From: an uncultured Ruminococcus sp.
Lineage (GTDB): Bacteria > Bacillota > Clostridia > Oscillospirales > Acutalibacteraceae
Length of the DNA stretch: 7,656 nucleotides
Direction of reading: 5' to 3'
Assembly (NCBI GenBank): GCA_902802975.1
Contig: CADCOF010000200.1
Coordinates: 1 to 7,656 of the forward strand
The notes beneath the pieces were generated by a model, which searched no databases, was not told where the DNA came from, and was given only the letters and a program-made list of their open reading frames with translations. Position numbers and translations under genes: made by a program. Shown in pieces: positions 6,601-7,656 of this stretch; the stretch's first letter is position 1; the number at the start of each line of letters is the position of its first letter.

Positions 6601-7451
6601 GTCAGATGCTCGTTGAAGCGAGACCGAAGACATTTGACGATCTCATGCAGATAGCCGGCTTGTCGCACGGAACGGACGTATGGCTGGGCAACGCGCAGGA
6701 GCTTATCCACAACGGAACATGCACGATTTCGGAAGTTATCGGAACGCGTGACAGCATTATGACATATTTGCTGCACAAAGGTCTGGAGCCGAAAATGGCT
6801 TTTAAGATCATGGAGATTGTGCGTAAGGGCACCGCAACAAAGCTGCTGACGGAAGAGCACATAAAGGCGATGAAAGATCATAATGTTCCCGACTGGTATA
6901 TTGACTCATGTATGAAGATCAAGTACATGTTCCCGAAAGCGCATGCAGCGGCGTATATGATATCAACACTGCGGCTAGGCTGGTACAAAGTATATAAGCC
7001 TATCGAATACTATGCGGCATATTTTACCGTGCGCGGCGAAAGCTTTGACGCAAAGTCCGCACTTGAAGGGAAGAGTGCTGTCGAGGCGAAGATCAAGGAG
7101 ATCACCGACAAGGGAAATGCCGCGTCTGCGAAGGAAAAAGGCGATCTTGCAACACTTCAGATCGTAAACGAAATGCTTGCGAGAAAGATCGAGGTTTTGC
7201 CGATAAATATTTATAAATCGGAGGCAAAGAAATTTGTGATAGAAGACGGGAAGCTGCGATTGCCGTTTTCGTCCATGCCGGGAGTAGGAGAGGCAGCGGC
7301 GGAAAGTTTGAGCGAAGTCAAGCATCAGAGCTTTTTGTCGATAGAAGATGTAGCGAGAATATCAAAGGTATCAAAAACGGTAATTGAAGAACTTAGGGAA
7401 ATAAACGCATTTGGAGATTTGCCGGAAAGTAATCAAATGACTCTTTTCTAG
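3618..7451 (+). CDS. polC: DNA polymerase III alpha subunit, PolC type, lacking the proofreading exonuclease domain
   Basis: This is the replicative polymerase of low-GC Gram-positives. The start is TTG 3618, with AGGGGG (3605-3610) 7 bases upstream. Domains by residue: PolC N-terminal region 1-155; charged coiled-coil linker about 160-207; OB fold about 230-335; PHP domain about 343-583; polymerase core about 600-1115; helix-hairpin-helix near 1214-1235 (PGVGEAAA); clamp-binding tail QMTLF 1273-1277. Zinc ligands are Cys750, 753, 775 and 778. Catalytic aspartates are Asp804 and Asp806 (PDIDLN) and Asp929 (KLDELGHD). PHP ligands His349, His351, Asp358, His383, Glu413, His453, Cys503, Asp577 and His579 are all present. 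Length is 1277 against roughly 1400-1450 usual. The missing part is the DnaQ-like exonuclease expected between residues 417 and 452: there is no FDxET or other Exo motif, only about 34 linker residues with CENC. The frame is unbroken, so this looks like domain loss, not a pseudogene. The stop codon TAG shares its G with the following repeat. Confidence 0.96.
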   Translation: MSSIKEVFERYVPQNIIDILGHGEVQRISISKENSAMVVSTLFSSLVPQSVILDMEQALMKTLELSSVRINSHFPQQLFCVDYFQELVVHLKRDNRTLNGTFKDAVPTLEGDVLTVELMHGGEAVIKGQHAAKLLSSALKDMFGVNITVRFTGLDNIAENSEMLEEKLMQLEVESQRAADEEKVRRHEEEMQAAKERAKEAEAKAVKIEVREGETLFPVMASNSSHPLYGKAITKISTVPINTVSQDSGSAMVWGDLFSIDMRTTRDGKKYIVSLLITDYTGSITVKLIDTIEACKPIELLKKGNSIVVKGSVQIDRYEGELVIMADSISTCEKVRVVDNAPVKRVELHLHTNMSDMDGMTPAGDLINRAFEWGMTSIAITDHGVAQAFPDAMKAVNGIHKKGGNFKVIYGCEGYLVDDMNDEESKPFDGEDVICENCAMLSMEELKRKPTYHIIILVQNLVGLKNLYKLISYAHLNYFYRRPRIPRSVLNRHREGLILGSACEIGELFHSIVEGASDERLEKIASYYDYLEIQPIGNNEFMIRSGTAKDIEQLRDFNRKVVALGEKLNKPVAATCDVHFLDPHMSEYRKIIMAGKGFSDADHQAPLYLRTTKEMLGEFEYLGEEKAYEVVITNTNKIADMIEEIKPIPDGNFPPFIDGAEEQLNSITWERAKKIYGDPLPKIVKDRLDRELGSINKHGFSVLYMTAQKLVADSEAHGYLVGSRGSVGSSFVATMSGISEVNPLSPHYICPKCKNSEFITDGSYGSGFDLPEKNCPKCGTMYHRDGHEIPFETFLGFDGDKVPDIDLNIAGEYQSRSHRYTEVLFGKENVFKAGTIATVADKTAFGYVKKYAEEKGVVFHKAEEQRLAIGCTGIKRTTGQHPGGMVVVPRGKSIFDFCPIQHPANDMKNDNITTHFDFHSIHDTICKLDELGHDVPTIYHYLEEFTGIKVMDVSMSDQKVMSLFTSTEALGVKPEDIDSETGTFSLPETGTSFVRQMLVEARPKTFDDLMQIAGLSHGTDVWLGNAQELIHNGTCTISEVIGTRDSIMTYLLHKGLEPKMAFKIMEIVRKGTATKLLTEEHIKAMKDHNVPDWYIDSCMKIKYMFPKAHAAAYMISTLRLGWYKVYKPIEYYAAYFTVRGESFDAKSALEGKSAVEAKIKEITDKGNAASAKEKGDLATLQIVNEMLARKIEVLPINIYKSEAKKFVIEDGKLRLPFSSMPGVGEAAAESLSEVKHQSFLSIEDVARISKVSKTVIEELREINAFGDLPESNQMTLF

Positions 7452-7540
7452 CGGCATGCTGCCGCTCCCAGTTCCGTCCAACTGTATTCTTAACGAAAGT
7501 CTTCGCCGCGTTTGCGGCATGCTGCCGCTCCCAGTTCGCG
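7451..7540 (-). repeat. Right repeat block, inverted relative to the left block
   Basis: Two 24-bp cores in reverse orientation lie at 7451-7474 and 7514-7537, identical to each other and each ending in the GCGGCA/TGCCGC hairpin. They are 63 bp apart. Read on the - strand, core 7514-7537 is followed by the AAACGCGGCGAAG module, then ATACAGTTGGACG, then the second core. The left block has the same modules in another arrangement. The first base is the last base of the polC stop codon. No T-run follows the hairpin, so a terminator role is uncertain. Confidence 0.85.
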
Positions 7541-7549
7541 CTCCGGCTT

Positions 7550-7569
7550 TATGTGAACAAAACCACATA
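7550..7569. other. Short AT-rich hairpin in the right repeat region
   Basis: TATGTG (7550-7555) pairs with CACATA (7564-7569) around AACAAAAC. It lies between the inverted repeat cores and the degenerate direct copy. A similar string CTATGTG occurs just before the first left core (64-70), so this is probably part of the repeat family and not a gene signal. Confidence 0.35.
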
Positions 7570-7579
7570 GCACGCGTCC

Positions 7580-7656
7580 AACATAATATATCGTGCGCGA
7601 ACTGCCCGCAATTATAAAACGCGGCGAAGACTGCCGTTAACGGTACAGCTCGACGG
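7580..7656 (+). repeat. Degenerate direct copy of the repeat, truncated by the window end
   Basis: AACATAATATATCGTGCGCG and the following AACTG resemble the head of the left block (59-79). After a different short insert in place of the hairpin core, AAACGCGGCGAAGACTGCCG and TTAA (7617-7640) match 148-171 at 21 of 24 bases, in the same orientation as the left block. The element continues past the window edge. No gene is visible between 7452 and 7656. Confidence 0.65.

Noticed and set aside
7371..7568. A 65-codon open frame on the - strand spanning the polC end and repeats
   Set aside because: It is made of repeat DNA plus antisense polC, the same type of artefact as the open stretch upstream of rseP.

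Overview
The window is bacterial. Four genes on the + strand sit between two blocks of short GC-rich repeats. The gene set (PolC-type replicative polymerase, site-2 protease rseP, isoprenoid gene ispG, near-consensus vegetative promoter, AGGAGG-like ribosome binding sites, TTG starts) points to a Gram-positive Firmicute, most likely class Clostridia. The Ruminococcaceae/Oscillospiraceae are my best guess, but the exact taxon cannot be fixed from the sequence alone.

Layout. Positions 1-307 hold no convincing gene. They hold a mosaic of repeat modules (about 61-173) and two GC-rich hairpins, ending in the ribosome binding site of rseP. rseP (308-1663) and ispG (1764-2807) follow closely with no visible terminator or promoter between them, so they look cotranscribed. 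At 2833-2861 there is a perfect sigma-A promoter (TTGACA, 17 bp, TATAAT). It drives an unrecognised 193-residue protein (2914-3495), which ends in a strong intrinsic terminator (3536-3564). polC (3618-7451) follows with a TTG start. A second repeat block starts on the last base of the polC stop codon and continues to the window end, mostly in the opposite orientation to the left block.

The order rseP-ispG-polC is a well-known Firmicutes arrangement, often preceded by dxr. It combines envelope proteolysis, the penultimate step of the MEP isoprenoid pathway and chromosome replication. Here it is interrupted by the self-contained 193-residue gene.

The most striking observation is in PolC. The reading frame is intact and carries the N-terminal domain, OB fold, PHP domain, zinc motif, catalytic aspartates, helix-hairpin-helix and clamp-binding tail. 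However, the DEDD proofreading exonuclease that normally sits inside the PHP domain is absent and is replaced by a linker of about 34 residues with a CxxC. The PHP domain keeps all nine expected metal ligands, so PHP-based proofreading, or a separate exonuclease elsewhere, is a testable possibility. Other points of interest are the near-identical inverted repeats around the whole gene block, an insertion of about 90 residues in the PDZ region of RseP, and the internally duplicated unknown protein with a leader dyad.
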